From assembly GCA_002450335.1 (NCBI GenBank), contig DJZB01000018.1, forward strand, positions 1 through 23,184: 23,184 bases of DNA. Direction: 5' to 3'. Below the pieces are notes generated by a model, which did no database searches, was not told the DNA's origin, and saw only the letters and a list, made by a program, of their open reading frames with translations. The stretch is from Rhodobiaceae bacterium UBA6963 (GTDB taxonomy: Bacteria; Pseudomonadota; Alphaproteobacteria; RS24). Of the stretch, positions 8,408 to 16,523 are shown one piece after another. Made by a program: the position numbers and the translations under genes. The number at the start of each line of letters is the position of its first letter. Positions within the stretch are counted from its first letter, which is position 1.

Positions 8408-8451
8408 TGAGAACTATTCTCAATAAGACTCTTATTCTAATTAAGAATAAG
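8408..8451. promoter_or_regulatory. Tandem iron-box-like palindromes upstream of the siderophore receptor
   Basis: TGAGAACTATTCTCA (8408-8422) fits the 7-1-7 Fur-type palindrome with a single asymmetric base. Nine bases further from the receptor gene lies a second palindrome with arms CTTATTC (8431-8437) and GAATAAG (8445-8451). Both lie between the receptor GTG and the divergent yciB gene. By position they are likely operators that repress the receptor when iron is replete; whether the true regulator is Fur, Irr or RirA cannot be settled from sequence. Confidence 0.6.
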
Positions 8452-8569
8452 TTGCAATAACAAAAAACATCCATCTATTATATTTTTGCGTAAATAAAAT
8501 ATGTTAGACACCATCAAATCTTCTGTAGAACAACAAAAGTCGCTTAAAAGCGGCTCTGAGGGTCAATCT

Positions 8570-9136
8570 ATGAACCATTCTAAATCAATGCGGCTGGGGT
8601 CTTTTTTTAGTGAAATTTTGCCTCTTGCGAGTTTTTTCATATTTTATCGCCTTTATGGGCTTTATGCGGCAGCAATAGCGGGGGTCACAGTTTCGGCTTT
8701 CATGTTGTTATATTTCTGGCTGGTTGAGCGGCGTGTGGCTAAATTTGTGGTTTTTTCAACGTTGTTTTCGGGTGTGCTGACAGCTACGGCGATTTTGGCC
8801 TCCGAAAAGTTACTGATTAAAATTCAACCCACAATTTCATCACTGGTTATGGCGGGTGTTTTGCTCGGTGGGTTGTTGCGCGGGAAAGCCATGATGCAGG
8901 TTTTTTTCGGCACTCAATTTAGGTTAACCGAGGCAACATGGTTTCAGCTCAGTTTTCGCTGGGGGCTTTTTTTCATGGCTGCTGCCATTGGTAATGAATT
9001 GGCTTGGCGTTATTTAAGTGAAGAGAATTGGGTAATATTCAGAACTTTTGTGATGTCTCCGGCAACAGGAATTTTTATGCTGGCACAATTACCGCTTACG
9101 CTTCGTGGGCGCCTGCCCCTTGAGGAAGATGCCTAA
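8570..9136 (+). CDS. yciB: Inner-membrane septation protein YciB/IspZ
   Basis: Multi-span inner-membrane protein of the septation protein A family, 188 residues from the chosen start. Hydrophobic segments begin at ILPLASFFIFYRLYG and continue throughout. The family signature is clear in IKIQPTISSLVMAGVLL, LLRGKAMMQVFFG, WFQLSFRWGLFFMAAAIGNELAWR and NWVIFRTFVMSPATGIFMLAQLPL. Members are linked to cell envelope synthesis and intracellular septation. An in-frame ATG at 8501 would add 23 polar residues and has no ribosome site; the ATG at 8570 has GAGGG at 8558-8562, seven bases upstream, and gives the usual family length. The gene is alone on its strand, divergent from the iron receptor and convergent with the photolyase. 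Confidence 0.9.
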   Translation: MNHSKSMRLGSFFSEILPLASFFIFYRLYGLYAAAIAGVTVSAFMLLYFWLVERRVAKFVVFSTLFSGVLTATAILASEKLLIKIQPTISSLVMAGVLLGGLLRGKAMMQVFFGTQFRLTEATWFQLSFRWGLFFMAAAIGNELAWRYLSEENWVIFRTFVMSPATGIFMLAQLPLTLRGRLPLEEDA

Positions 9137-9150
9137 CTTCTCTTGAATTT

Positions 9151-10695
9151 TTAAATTCTTGTGCCACGTGCACATTTATTTCGCAGTGCTTTGGCAGTGT
9201 CTCGGATGGAGGCCAGCTCTTCGGGGTCTTTCCTGTCGAGGTTCTTCAACTGGAACGCCATGCGTGGATTTTTCCTAAACTGCTGTTCATGTTGAGCAAG
9301 AAAATCCCAATACAGAGCAGTTACGGGGCATGCTTCCGGCCCATGTGCTTTCTTGGGCGTATAAGGGCAGGTCTTACAGCAATCCGACATGCGATCAATA
9401 TAGGCTCCTGAGGCCGCATAGGGTTTTGTTCCCATAATGCCGCCATCACCAAACTGGCTCATACCGACAACATTCGGCAGGGACACCCAGTCAATTGCAT
9501 CCAGATAAAGCCCCATATGCCATTCATGCACGGCATAAGGGTTCGCGCCATATTGCATCAGGAATAGTCCGAGGACCATCAGTCGCTGAATATGATGGGC
9601 ATAGCCTTCTGACAACACACTGTTAAGTGCGTCGGCAACACAGGCCATATCGGTTTCGCCCGTCCAAAAGAATTCAGGGACCTCTTCATTGGCATTAAGC
9701 TTATTTAATGCCGCATAATCCGGCATATAATGCCAGTAAAGCCCTCGCACAAATTCTCGCCAGCCCAAAATTTGGCGGATAAAACCTTCGACAGCATTAA
9801 TGGGGGCATCCCCTTTTTCATAGGCCTCAAGGGCAGCTTCGCAAACTTCAGTCGGGGAAATCAGATGTAAATTCATCGCCGCCGACAGCCTGGAGTGATA
9901 GAGCGTCACATATCCTGTAGCGATGGCGTCCTCATAGGTGCCAAAATTCGGTAGCCGATAGGCGATAAAATCTTTCAGTGCCTGTCGCGCTTGATCCGGT
10001 GTTACGGGTTCGGCAAACCCCTCACTTTTCCCCGGTGCATCGGGGAACATGCGGTCAATCATAGCTTGAACCGAACGCGTGACATCATCTGGTTCAAAGG
10101 GTTGGCGAGTGGGGATAAGAGGGGGGCCCTCTTTATCAAAACTTTTGCGATTATCTTTGTCAAAATTCCATTGCCCGCCAACGGGATCGTTACCCTCCAT
10201 TAACCAGCCGGTTTTGCGTCTCAGCGGGCGATAAAAATCTTCCAGAACAAGTTTTTTGCGGCCTTCTGAAAATTTTGCAAAATCATCCGGCGTGGTGAAA
10301 AAATGATCATCCTCCACCAACACAAACCGATTGCCCGCAGCTTTGGTGAGGGTTTCTTGAACATGCCAGTCACCGGTGCGGGTGACGCATATTTGATCCG
10401 GTTCGAATTCTTTGGCGGCACGCAGCATGCCCTCAGCAATGCTTTGAGGTGCTTCTTGTTTTTCGGTTGTGTCATCAAGCGCATAATAAAATACTTGCTT
10501 CCCCTCGGCACGACGGGCATTGCGGAAGTGGCGCATGGCCGCAAAAAACATAATAAGTCTTTTTTTATGCTGTCTGGGAGTGGCTGCCTCAATGGCTTCC
10601 GTCATGACGATTGCGTCATTATCGGGGTCAAAGTCGCTAAGAATTTGCGACGCCGGGTTGAGTTGGTCACCACAAATGACAATGAGCCGCTTCAT
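9151..10695 (-). CDS. phrB: Iron-sulfur bacterial cryptochrome/(6-4) photolyase (PhrB/CryB type)
   Basis: Protein of 514 residues in the deoxyribodipyrimidine photolyase-related group (FeS-BCP). The N-terminal alpha/beta domain begins MKRLIVICGDQL; the C-terminal FAD domain contains GYAHHIQRLMVLG, NPYAVHEWHMGLYLDAIDW, LPNVVGMSQFGDGG and MGTKPYAASGAYI. Cys352, Cys440, Cys443 and Cys456 have exactly the spacing (88, 3, 13) of the four [4Fe-4S] ligands of the Agrobacterium PhrB enzyme, so the cluster should be present. PhrB repairs (6-4) photoproducts with light energy; a pure photoreceptor role is possible, since this class includes CryB. The start lies 4 bases after the stop of the upstream ABC ATPase gene, with CAGG as ribosome site within the end of that gene, so the two form an apparent operon. 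Confidence 0.93.
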   Translation of the reverse strand: MKRLIVICGDQLNPASQILSDFDPDNDAIVMTEAIEAATPRQHKKRLIMFFAAMRHFRNARRAEGKQVFYYALDDTTEKQEAPQSIAEGMLRAAKEFEPDQICVTRTGDWHVQETLTKAAGNRFVLVEDDHFFTTPDDFAKFSEGRKKLVLEDFYRPLRRKTGWLMEGNDPVGGQWNFDKDNRKSFDKEGPPLIPTRQPFEPDDVTRSVQAMIDRMFPDAPGKSEGFAEPVTPDQARQALKDFIAYRLPNFGTYEDAIATGYVTLYHSRLSAAMNLHLISPTEVCEAALEAYEKGDAPINAVEGFIRQILGWREFVRGLYWHYMPDYAALNKLNANEEVPEFFWTGETDMACVADALNSVLSEGYAHHIQRLMVLGLFLMQYGANPYAVHEWHMGLYLDAIDWVSLPNVVGMSQFGDGGIMGTKPYAASGAYIDRMSDCCKTCPYTPKKAHGPEACPVTALYWDFLAQHEQQFRKNPRMAFQLKNLDRKDPEELASIRDTAKALRNKCARGTRI

Positions 10696-10699
10696 TATA

Positions 10700-11692
10700 T
10701 TAACCTGCCTGATTGGGTGGGGTCTGACTGCCCGTTAATTTCATGAATACGTCTTCAAGGTTTGTGCCTTCGGTTTCCAGATCTGCTATGGAAATATTTT
10801 TTTGTCGAACATCATCCAGTACTTGAAGTGCGGTTTTTTCGCGCGGGTTAAATGTTAGCGCCAGCCTGCCATCCGACTGCAAAGTTGTGTGATAGCTTTC
10901 CAGACCTGCCGGAACTTCAGAAAGTGTCGTGTCGGGACGAAGCAAAAGTGTTTTGCTATCCAGCAGGCTCAACAGTTTTGGTGTGTCATCACAAATAACA
11001 AGATCGCCATGGTCAATAATTGCAATCCGGTCACAGAGTGCTTGCGCTTCCTCAAGATAATGTGTTGTCAGTACAATCGTAACACCTTGTTTGTTAAGGG
11101 CGCGGACATAGGTCCAAAGTTGGTGGCGCAGTTCAATATCCACTCCGGCGGTCGGCTCATCCAGCACCAGAATGGGCGGTTGATGCACAAGGGCTTTGGC
11201 AATCAATAATCGCCGCCGCATACCACCTGACAGAGTCCGTGAATAGGCATTAGCCTTATCGCCAAGACCAAGGGTTTCCAGAATCTCCATGCTGCGTCTT
11301 TGTTTGGCCTTAACTCCATAAAGTCCTGCCTGTAAATCCAAAGACTCAAGCGGTGTGAAGAAGGGGTCAAAATTAATTTCTTGAGGAACAACCCCAATAG
11401 ATGCGCGTGCCATGCGTGGATTCTCATCAATATCAAATCCCCAGACAGACGCTTTGCCGGCAGATTTTATGACTAGCCCTGCAAGAATATTGATAAAAGT
11501 GGATTTTCCTGCACCATTAGGTCCCAAAAGGCCGAAAATCATCCCACGAGGAATTTCAAGATCAACCCTTTTGAGGGCTTTTTTTTCGGACTGACCGCCG
11601 CTGGCCTGATATGTTTTTGTGAGCCCTTCCGCTGTGATAGCATTCTCAATATCGCCATCAATATTATTGTCAGGGTTGGATAAATTCTGCAT
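10700..11692 (-). CDS. ABC-2-type transporter ATP-binding protein
   Basis: Nucleotide-binding subunit of 330 residues. Walker A GPNGAGKST is at 57-65, Q-loop Gln104, signature LSGGM at 154-158, Walker B ILVLDEP at 174-180 and the switch histidine His211 in TTHYLEEA. The residues after about 235 form the extra C-terminal region seen in YadG/CcmA-like exporters (drug, polysaccharide or unknown substrates). The start has a GAGGA ribosome site. The YadH-type membrane permease that normally accompanies such an ATPase is absent on either side: upstream is divergent polA, downstream is the photolyase gene. The permease must be encoded elsewhere, or has been lost. The substrate is unknown. Confidence 0.9.
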   Translation of the reverse strand: MQNLSNPDNNIDGDIENAITAEGLTKTYQASGGQSEKKALKRVDLEIPRGMIFGLLGPNGAGKSTFINILAGLVIKSAGKASVWGFDIDENPRMARASIGVVPQEINFDPFFTPLESLDLQAGLYGVKAKQRRSMEILETLGLGDKANAYSRTLSGGMRRRLLIAKALVHQPPILVLDEPTAGVDIELRHQLWTYVRALNKQGVTIVLTTHYLEEAQALCDRIAIIDHGDLVICDDTPKLLSLLDSKTLLLRPDTTLSEVPAGLESYHTTLQSDGRLALTFNPREKTALQVLDDVRQKNISIADLETEGTNLEDVFMKLTGSQTPPNQAG

Positions 11693-11773
11693 TATTCTTC
11701 CTCAAGCTATTACCAGAACTAGCACGCGGTCAGTTCAAGGCAAAGACTAAAACCAAAAGCAAGGAGTGGCCCT

Positions 11774-14626
11774 ATGAGCCTCAAAAAATCGGATCACCTC
11801 TATCTCGTTGATGGTTCAGGGTATATTTTTCGTGCTTTTCATGCATTGCCACCACTGACAAGAAAAAGTGACAAATTACCCGTTGGCGCTGTTGCCGGGT
11901 TTTGCAATATGCTGGTGCGGCTGATGGATGATATGGCTGCAGAAGAAAGCCCAACACATCTTGCCGTAATCTTCGATGCGTCCGGTAAAACATTTAGAAA
12001 TGATATCTACCCTGAGTATAAAGCCAATCGGGATGCGCCCCCGGAAGACCTGGTGCCTCAATTCCCTCTTGTGCGAGAAGCAGTGAAAGCATTTGGCATT
12101 CCTTCGGTTGAGTTGCAGGGCTATGAGGCTGATGATTTAATTGCGGCCTATACTCATGCTGCCACGCAAAATGGCGCACGGGTTTCGATTGTGTCCTCTG
12201 ATAAAGACCTTATGCAACTCGTCACTGACCGTGTGAATATGATCGACACAATGAAAGACAAGAAAATCGGTCCCTCAGAGGTGCTTGAGAAATTTGAGGT
12301 TGGGCCTGAGCGTGTGATTGATGTTCAATCGCTTGCCGGCGACAGCGTGGACAATGTGCCCGGTGTGCCGGGTATCGGAATTAAAACGGCAGCTCTGTTG
12401 ATTAATGAATATGGCGACTTGGAGACACTTCTCGAACGCGCCGGAGAAATTAAACAGAATAAACGCCGTGAGAATCTTATTGAATTTGCCGACCAAGCAC
12501 GGATAAGCCGCGAACTTGTGACGCTTCGTACCGACACGCCTCTGCCGGTTGATTTAAATGATATGGGTCTGACACCGCCGGAAGCGGGGATGTTGATGGG
12601 ATTCCTCAAGGCAATGGAATTCAACACACTGACTCAGCGTGTCGGAAAACGCTACGACCTAAGCGCTGAGGATTATGAAGCTTCAGCGGAACTGGCGGCT
12701 AAAACCTCTGCGGTTTCTTCTTCAGGCGCAATTGAAAGCCCTGCATATGACTTGCCGTCCGTTGTGACTGACATGCCGCCAATTGACGCCGCAGCATACG
12801 AATGTGTAACGGATATAGCTGTGCTTGATAACTGGATTGAAGCTGCTGTATCGAGCGGTCATGTGGCGATCGATACAGAGACCGATGGCCTTGATGCGGT
12901 GAGCTGTCGCCTTGTGGGTGTGTCACTTGCCACCCGCCCGGGTCATGCCTGTTATATTCCGCTGGCGCATGGCATTGGTGAAGGGCTTGCTCTTGCTGAT
13001 GATGTGCCACAGCAACTTGCAGAGGCAGATGTTTTGGCGCGGCTTAAGCCACTTTTGCAAGATGCATCCATTATGAAGATCCTGCAAAATGCCAAATTCG
13101 ATTTACAGGTCCTTACCCAACGCAAGATTGACGTTTATCCGGTTGAGGACACAATGTTGATGTCCTATGCCCTTGCCGCAGGTCAGCGCGGTCACGGTAT
13201 GGATGAGCTTTCCGAGCTCTATTTGGGGCATAAGCCGATTTCTATTAAAGAATTGCTGGGCACAGGCAAGTCGCAAATTACTTTTGACCAAGTGCCGCTT
13301 GAGAAAGCCACGCCCTATGCTGCTGAAGATGCGGACATCACTTTCAGGCTTTGGCAGATGATGCGGCCCGAACTTGTCAAGGATGGGGTGGTGAGTGTCT
13401 ACCAGACAACTGAGAAACCCCTTGTGCCTGTGATTGTAGATATGGAGAAAAACGGCATCTCTGTTGACCGTAATGTGCTTTCCCGTCTGTCAGGAGAATT
13501 TGCTCAGAAAATGGCTGCAATGGAAGAGGGTATCTACAAATTGGCCGGTGAGACTTTTAATATCGCCAGCCCAAAACAACTGGGTGATATTTTATTCGAT
13601 AAAATGGGACTGCCCGGCGGTAAGAAAACTAAAACCGGCGCATGGGGAACGGGCGCTGATGTGTTGGAAGGTTTGGCAGCTGAAGGGCATGATTTGGCAG
13701 CACAAGTACTTGAATGGCGCGGCCTGGCAAAACTTAAATCTACTTATACTGATGCCTTGCCTGAATTCATCAATCCGGATACCGGGCGCATTCATACTTC
13801 TTATTCACTCGCGTCAACAACAACCGGAAGACTAGCTTCGTCAGATCCGAACTTACAGAATATTCCTATCCGTACGGAGGACGGGCGGCGCATTCGAACA
13901 GCTTTTGTGGCTGAGAAGGGAAATCTTCTGGTCAGTGCAGATTATAGTCAGATTGAATTGCGACTGCTTGCGCATATTGCCGACATAGACTCCCTGCGTC
14001 AGGCTTTTGCTGATGGTCAGGATATTCATGCGATGACGGCCTCTGAAATGTTTGGTGTGCCTTTGGCGGATATGACAGCTGAAACACGCCGCCGCGCTAA
14101 GGCAATAAATTTTGGAATTATTTATGGTATTTCGGCTTTTGGTCTTGCGAACCAACTGGGCATTTCACGTGGTGAGGCAAGTGCTTATATCAAAGCCTAT
14201 TTTGAGAAGTTTCCGGGCATCAAAGATTATATGGAAGCGGTCAAGCAGGAGGCCCATGCACAGGGCTATGTCTCTACCCTCTTCGGGCGGCGTATTTATT
14301 TGCGTGAGATAGACAGTAAAATACCGGCGCGGCGCGCGTTTGCTGAGCGAGCTGCCATTAACGCACCGATACAAGGTACAGCAGCTGACATTATCCGTCG
14401 GGCAATGATAGCCATGCCGACTGTTTTGAAAAAGAAATCCCCCAAATCACGAATGCTCTTGCAGGTCCATGATGAGTTAATCTTTGAAGCGCCGGAGTCT
14501 GAAACTGATAAGTTGATGCAACATGTCAGAGAAGTGATGCAGAATGCTTGTGCACCGCGCTTGTCACTATCTGTGCCTCTTGTAGTTGAAGCTCAAGCTG
14601 CCAAGAACTGGGACGAGGCGCATTAA
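11774..14626 (+). CDS. polA: DNA polymerase I
   Basis: Full-length family A polymerase of 950 residues for Okazaki-fragment processing and repair. The 5'-nuclease domain (about 1-290) has LVDGSGYIFRAFHA, GYEADDLIA and SSDKDLMQL. The 3'-5' proofreading domain (about 345-545) retains its catalytic acids: Asp367 and Glu369 (DTETDG), Asp443 (NAKFDLQ), and Tyr515/Asp519 (YAAEDAD). The polymerase domain has motif A DYSQIELR (Asp723), motif B RRRAKAINFGIIYG (Lys776, Phe780, Tyr784) and motif C QVHDE (Asp900). Phe780 matches the E. coli residue that discriminates against dideoxynucleotides. AAGGAG lies seven bases before the ATG. The gene is divergent from the ABC ATPase gene and convergent with pckA, with no strong hairpin in the 39-base gap to pckA. 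Confidence 0.98.
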   Translation: MSLKKSDHLYLVDGSGYIFRAFHALPPLTRKSDKLPVGAVAGFCNMLVRLMDDMAAEESPTHLAVIFDASGKTFRNDIYPEYKANRDAPPEDLVPQFPLVREAVKAFGIPSVELQGYEADDLIAAYTHAATQNGARVSIVSSDKDLMQLVTDRVNMIDTMKDKKIGPSEVLEKFEVGPERVIDVQSLAGDSVDNVPGVPGIGIKTAALLINEYGDLETLLERAGEIKQNKRRENLIEFADQARISRELVTLRTDTPLPVDLNDMGLTPPEAGMLMGFLKAMEFNTLTQRVGKRYDLSAEDYEASAELAAKTSAVSSSGAIESPAYDLPSVVTDMPPIDAAAYECVTDIAVLDNWIEAAVSSGHVAIDTETDGLDAVSCRLVGVSLATRPGHACYIPLAHGIGEGLALADDVPQQLAEADVLARLKPLLQDASIMKILQNAKFDLQVLTQRKIDVYPVEDTMLMSYALAAGQRGHGMDELSELYLGHKPISIKELLGTGKSQITFDQVPLEKATPYAAEDADITFRLWQMMRPELVKDGVVSVYQTTEKPLVPVIVDMEKNGISVDRNVLSRLSGEFAQKMAAMEEGIYKLAGETFNIASPKQLGDILFDKMGLPGGKKTKTGAWGTGADVLEGLAAEGHDLAAQVLEWRGLAKLKSTYTDALPEFINPDTGRIHTSYSLASTTTGRLASSDPNLQNIPIRTEDGRRIRTAFVAEKGNLLVSADYSQIELRLLAHIADIDSLRQAFADGQDIHAMTASEMFGVPLADMTAETRRRAKAINFGIIYGISAFGLANQLGISRGEASAYIKAYFEKFPGIKDYMEAVKQEAHAQGYVSTLFGRRIYLREIDSKIPARRAFAERAAINAPIQGTAADIIRRAMIAMPTVLKKKSPKSRMLLQVHDELIFEAPESETDKLMQHVREVMQNACAPRLSLSVPLVVEAQAAKNWDEAH

Positions 14627-14665
14627 AAGAGATTGAGATTTTTATTATTCCCGGCTGTTCTTAAC

Positions 14666-16282
14666 TTATTCAGCAGCAGGGGCGCATTCACGCACATCAT
14701 TGCCGACATAGTCCATGAATTTTTGGAAGTTTGAAACAAACATGCCAACAAGCTTACGCGCCTGAGCATCATAGGCTTCTTTATCTTCCCATGTATTGCG
14801 CGGATTCAGGATAGAGGTGTCTACGCCCGGCACACTGACGGGCACTTCAAAACCGAAGTTTTCATCAATGCGGAATTCAACATTATTCAAGCTTCCATCC
14901 AGTGCGGCGGATAGTAGAGCGCGTGTCTCTTTAATCGGCATTCTGTTGCCGATGCCGTAAGGTCCACCGGTCCAGCCTGTATTCACCAACCAACAACTTG
15001 CATTATGCTCGGCGATAAGGTCGCGCAAAAGATTGCCATATTCTGATGGATGCCGCGGCATAAAGGGTGCGCCAAAACAAGTTGAAAAAGTCGCTTCAGG
15101 TTCTGTCACGCCCTTCTCGGTGCCGGCAACCTTGGCGGTATAGCCGGAAAGAAAATGATACATTGCCTGGCTAGGTGTCAGGCGTGAGATAGGTGGTAAA
15201 ACTGAAAATGCATCCGCTGTCAGCATTATTATGCTTTTGGGGTGGCTCGTGCGCCCTGTATCCGATGCATTTGGAATAAATGATAGCGGATAGGCACCGC
15301 GGGAATTTTCAGCAAGAGTATTGTCATCAAGATCCAGCTTACGGGTTTGCGGATCCATCACAACATTTTCCAGTACAGTACCGAAACGTTGTGTGGTGGC
15401 ATGAATTTCCGGCTCCGCTTCTGCGGAGAGATTAATCATTTTGGCATAGCAACCACCTTCAAAATTAAACACACCATTCTCTGACCACCCATGCTCGTCG
15501 TCTCCGACAAGTGTCCGGTTTGGGTCAGCTGAAAGTGTTGTTTTACCGGTTCCGCTTAGGCCGAAGAAAACAGCCGAGTCATTTTCGGTGCCAACATTTA
15601 CTGAACAGTGCATAGGCATGACGTTTTTAGCCGGTAGCGTATAATTTAACATTGAAAAGACTGATTTTTTGGTTTCACCTGCATAGGATGTGCCGCCAAT
15701 AAGAACAATTTTACGAGCAAAATTAACTGCGATAATTGTCTCAGTTCGTGAGCCATGACGCTCAGGGCTCGCTTTAAAGCTTGGCAAGTTCACAATCACA
15801 AATTCTGGATTGAAGTTTTCAAGATCTTCTGCGGGTGGCTCAATTAAAAGGTTTTGAATAAACAGGGAGTGCCAAGCCAACTCGGTATAAACCCGTGTTG
15901 GCAATCTATGCGTCACATCTGCGCCGCCGTGCAAATCCTGAATAAAAAGCTCACGACCTTCGGTGTGAGCTTTCATATCTTCATAGAGATTATCAAATTG
16001 TTCTGCGGTGATAGACTTATTATTATCCCACCATACGGTGTTTTCTGTTGTCTCGTCCCGCACTATGAATTTATCTTGAGCTGAACGTCCGGTATGTTGA
16101 CCGGTTTTTACAACAAGAGCGCCGCCATCAGCAATTTCACCTTCGCCACGCTCCAGTGACATCTGGTAAAGCGCAGCAGGGCGGTGATTCCAGTGAAGGG
16201 CTTTGAGGTGGTTAAACCCGTGAAGGTCGGGGCCAAATTTACTTTTAATAAAACCAGTTTGATCCATGATGGCAACACCCAT
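14666..16282 (-). CDS. pckA: Phosphoenolpyruvate carboxykinase (ATP)
   Basis: Cytosolic enzyme converting oxaloacetate and ATP to phosphoenolpyruvate, the first committed step of gluconeogenesis. The product is 538 residues, normal for the ATP-dependent class. Near the N-terminus TGQHTGRSAQDKFIV marks the substrate-binding region. The P-loop GLSGTGKTTLS is at about 241-251, followed by the metal-binding LVGDDEHGW, then FEGGCYAKMINLS and later GRTSHPKSIIMLTADAF. The ATG at 16282 follows an AAAGGG ribosome site with a short 4-base gap. A TTG six codons upstream and an ATG five codons downstream are alternatives, so the start is uncertain by a few residues. The gene is divergent from the chvI cluster, an arrangement conserved in many alphaproteobacteria. 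Confidence 0.96.
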   Translation of the reverse strand: MGVAIMDQTGFIKSKFGPDLHGFNHLKALHWNHRPAALYQMSLERGEGEIADGGALVVKTGQHTGRSAQDKFIVRDETTENTVWWDNNKSITAEQFDNLYEDMKAHTEGRELFIQDLHGGADVTHRLPTRVYTELAWHSLFIQNLLIEPPAEDLENFNPEFVIVNLPSFKASPERHGSRTETIIAVNFARKIVLIGGTSYAGETKKSVFSMLNYTLPAKNVMPMHCSVNVGTENDSAVFFGLSGTGKTTLSADPNRTLVGDDEHGWSENGVFNFEGGCYAKMINLSAEAEPEIHATTQRFGTVLENVVMDPQTRKLDLDDNTLAENSRGAYPLSFIPNASDTGRTSHPKSIIMLTADAFSVLPPISRLTPSQAMYHFLSGYTAKVAGTEKGVTEPEATFSTCFGAPFMPRHPSEYGNLLRDLIAEHNASCWLVNTGWTGGPYGIGNRMPIKETRALLSAALDGSLNNVEFRIDENFGFEVPVSVPGVDTSILNPRNTWEDKEAYDAQARKLVGMFVSNFQKFMDYVGNDVRECAPAAE

Positions 16283-16300
16283 TAAACCCTTTAAAAACAA

Positions 16301-16523
16301 ATCGCAAAAGAAAAAAGCATATCAAAGAAACTTTTTATCTGTTTAAATTATTTACAATGGCACACTTTAAGCGCGGAGCATTTGACTCTGCAACGTAAAA
16401 TTATCCTGCTTGTGAACAACTAAGTTAGAGCTAAACTAGAGCTTAGCAACAGCTTATTTGGGGAAGTTCCTGAAAGTTTCCCAAATAAGGTTTAGAGAGG
16501 ATAGAAAGAATAAAGAGGGGAAT
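16301..16523. promoter_or_regulatory. pckA/chvI divergent regulatory region with 11-bp phased repeats
   Basis: This gap holds the promoters of pckA and the chvI cluster. Near its centre the hexamers AACTAA (16418), AGCTAA (16429), AGCTTA (16440) and AGCTTA (16451) start exactly 11 bases apart. A tandem 11-bp arrangement on one face of the helix is the usual layout for OmpR/PhoB-family regulators such as ChvI, so autoregulation is a reasonable inference. No confident -35/-10 pair was identified. The last repeat overlaps a stem-loop listed separately. Confidence 0.45.
16453..16489 (+). promoter_or_regulatory. Stem-loop in the chvI leader
   Basis: CTTATTTGGGGAA (16453-16465) pairs with TTTCCCAAATAAG (16477-16489): twelve Watson-Crick pairs and one G-T wobble around an 11-base loop. 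It lies 34 bases before the proposed chvI TTG and is not followed by a T-run, so it is not a standard terminator. It may be an RNA hairpin affecting chvI expression, or a DNA palindrome bound by a regulator. Confidence 0.5.

Noticed and set aside
8371..8457. Three copies of TTGCAA (8371, 8401, 8452) near the receptor start
   Set aside because: The hexamer is short and self-complementary, and the spacing is irregular (30 and 51 bases); likely chance in an AT-rich gap.
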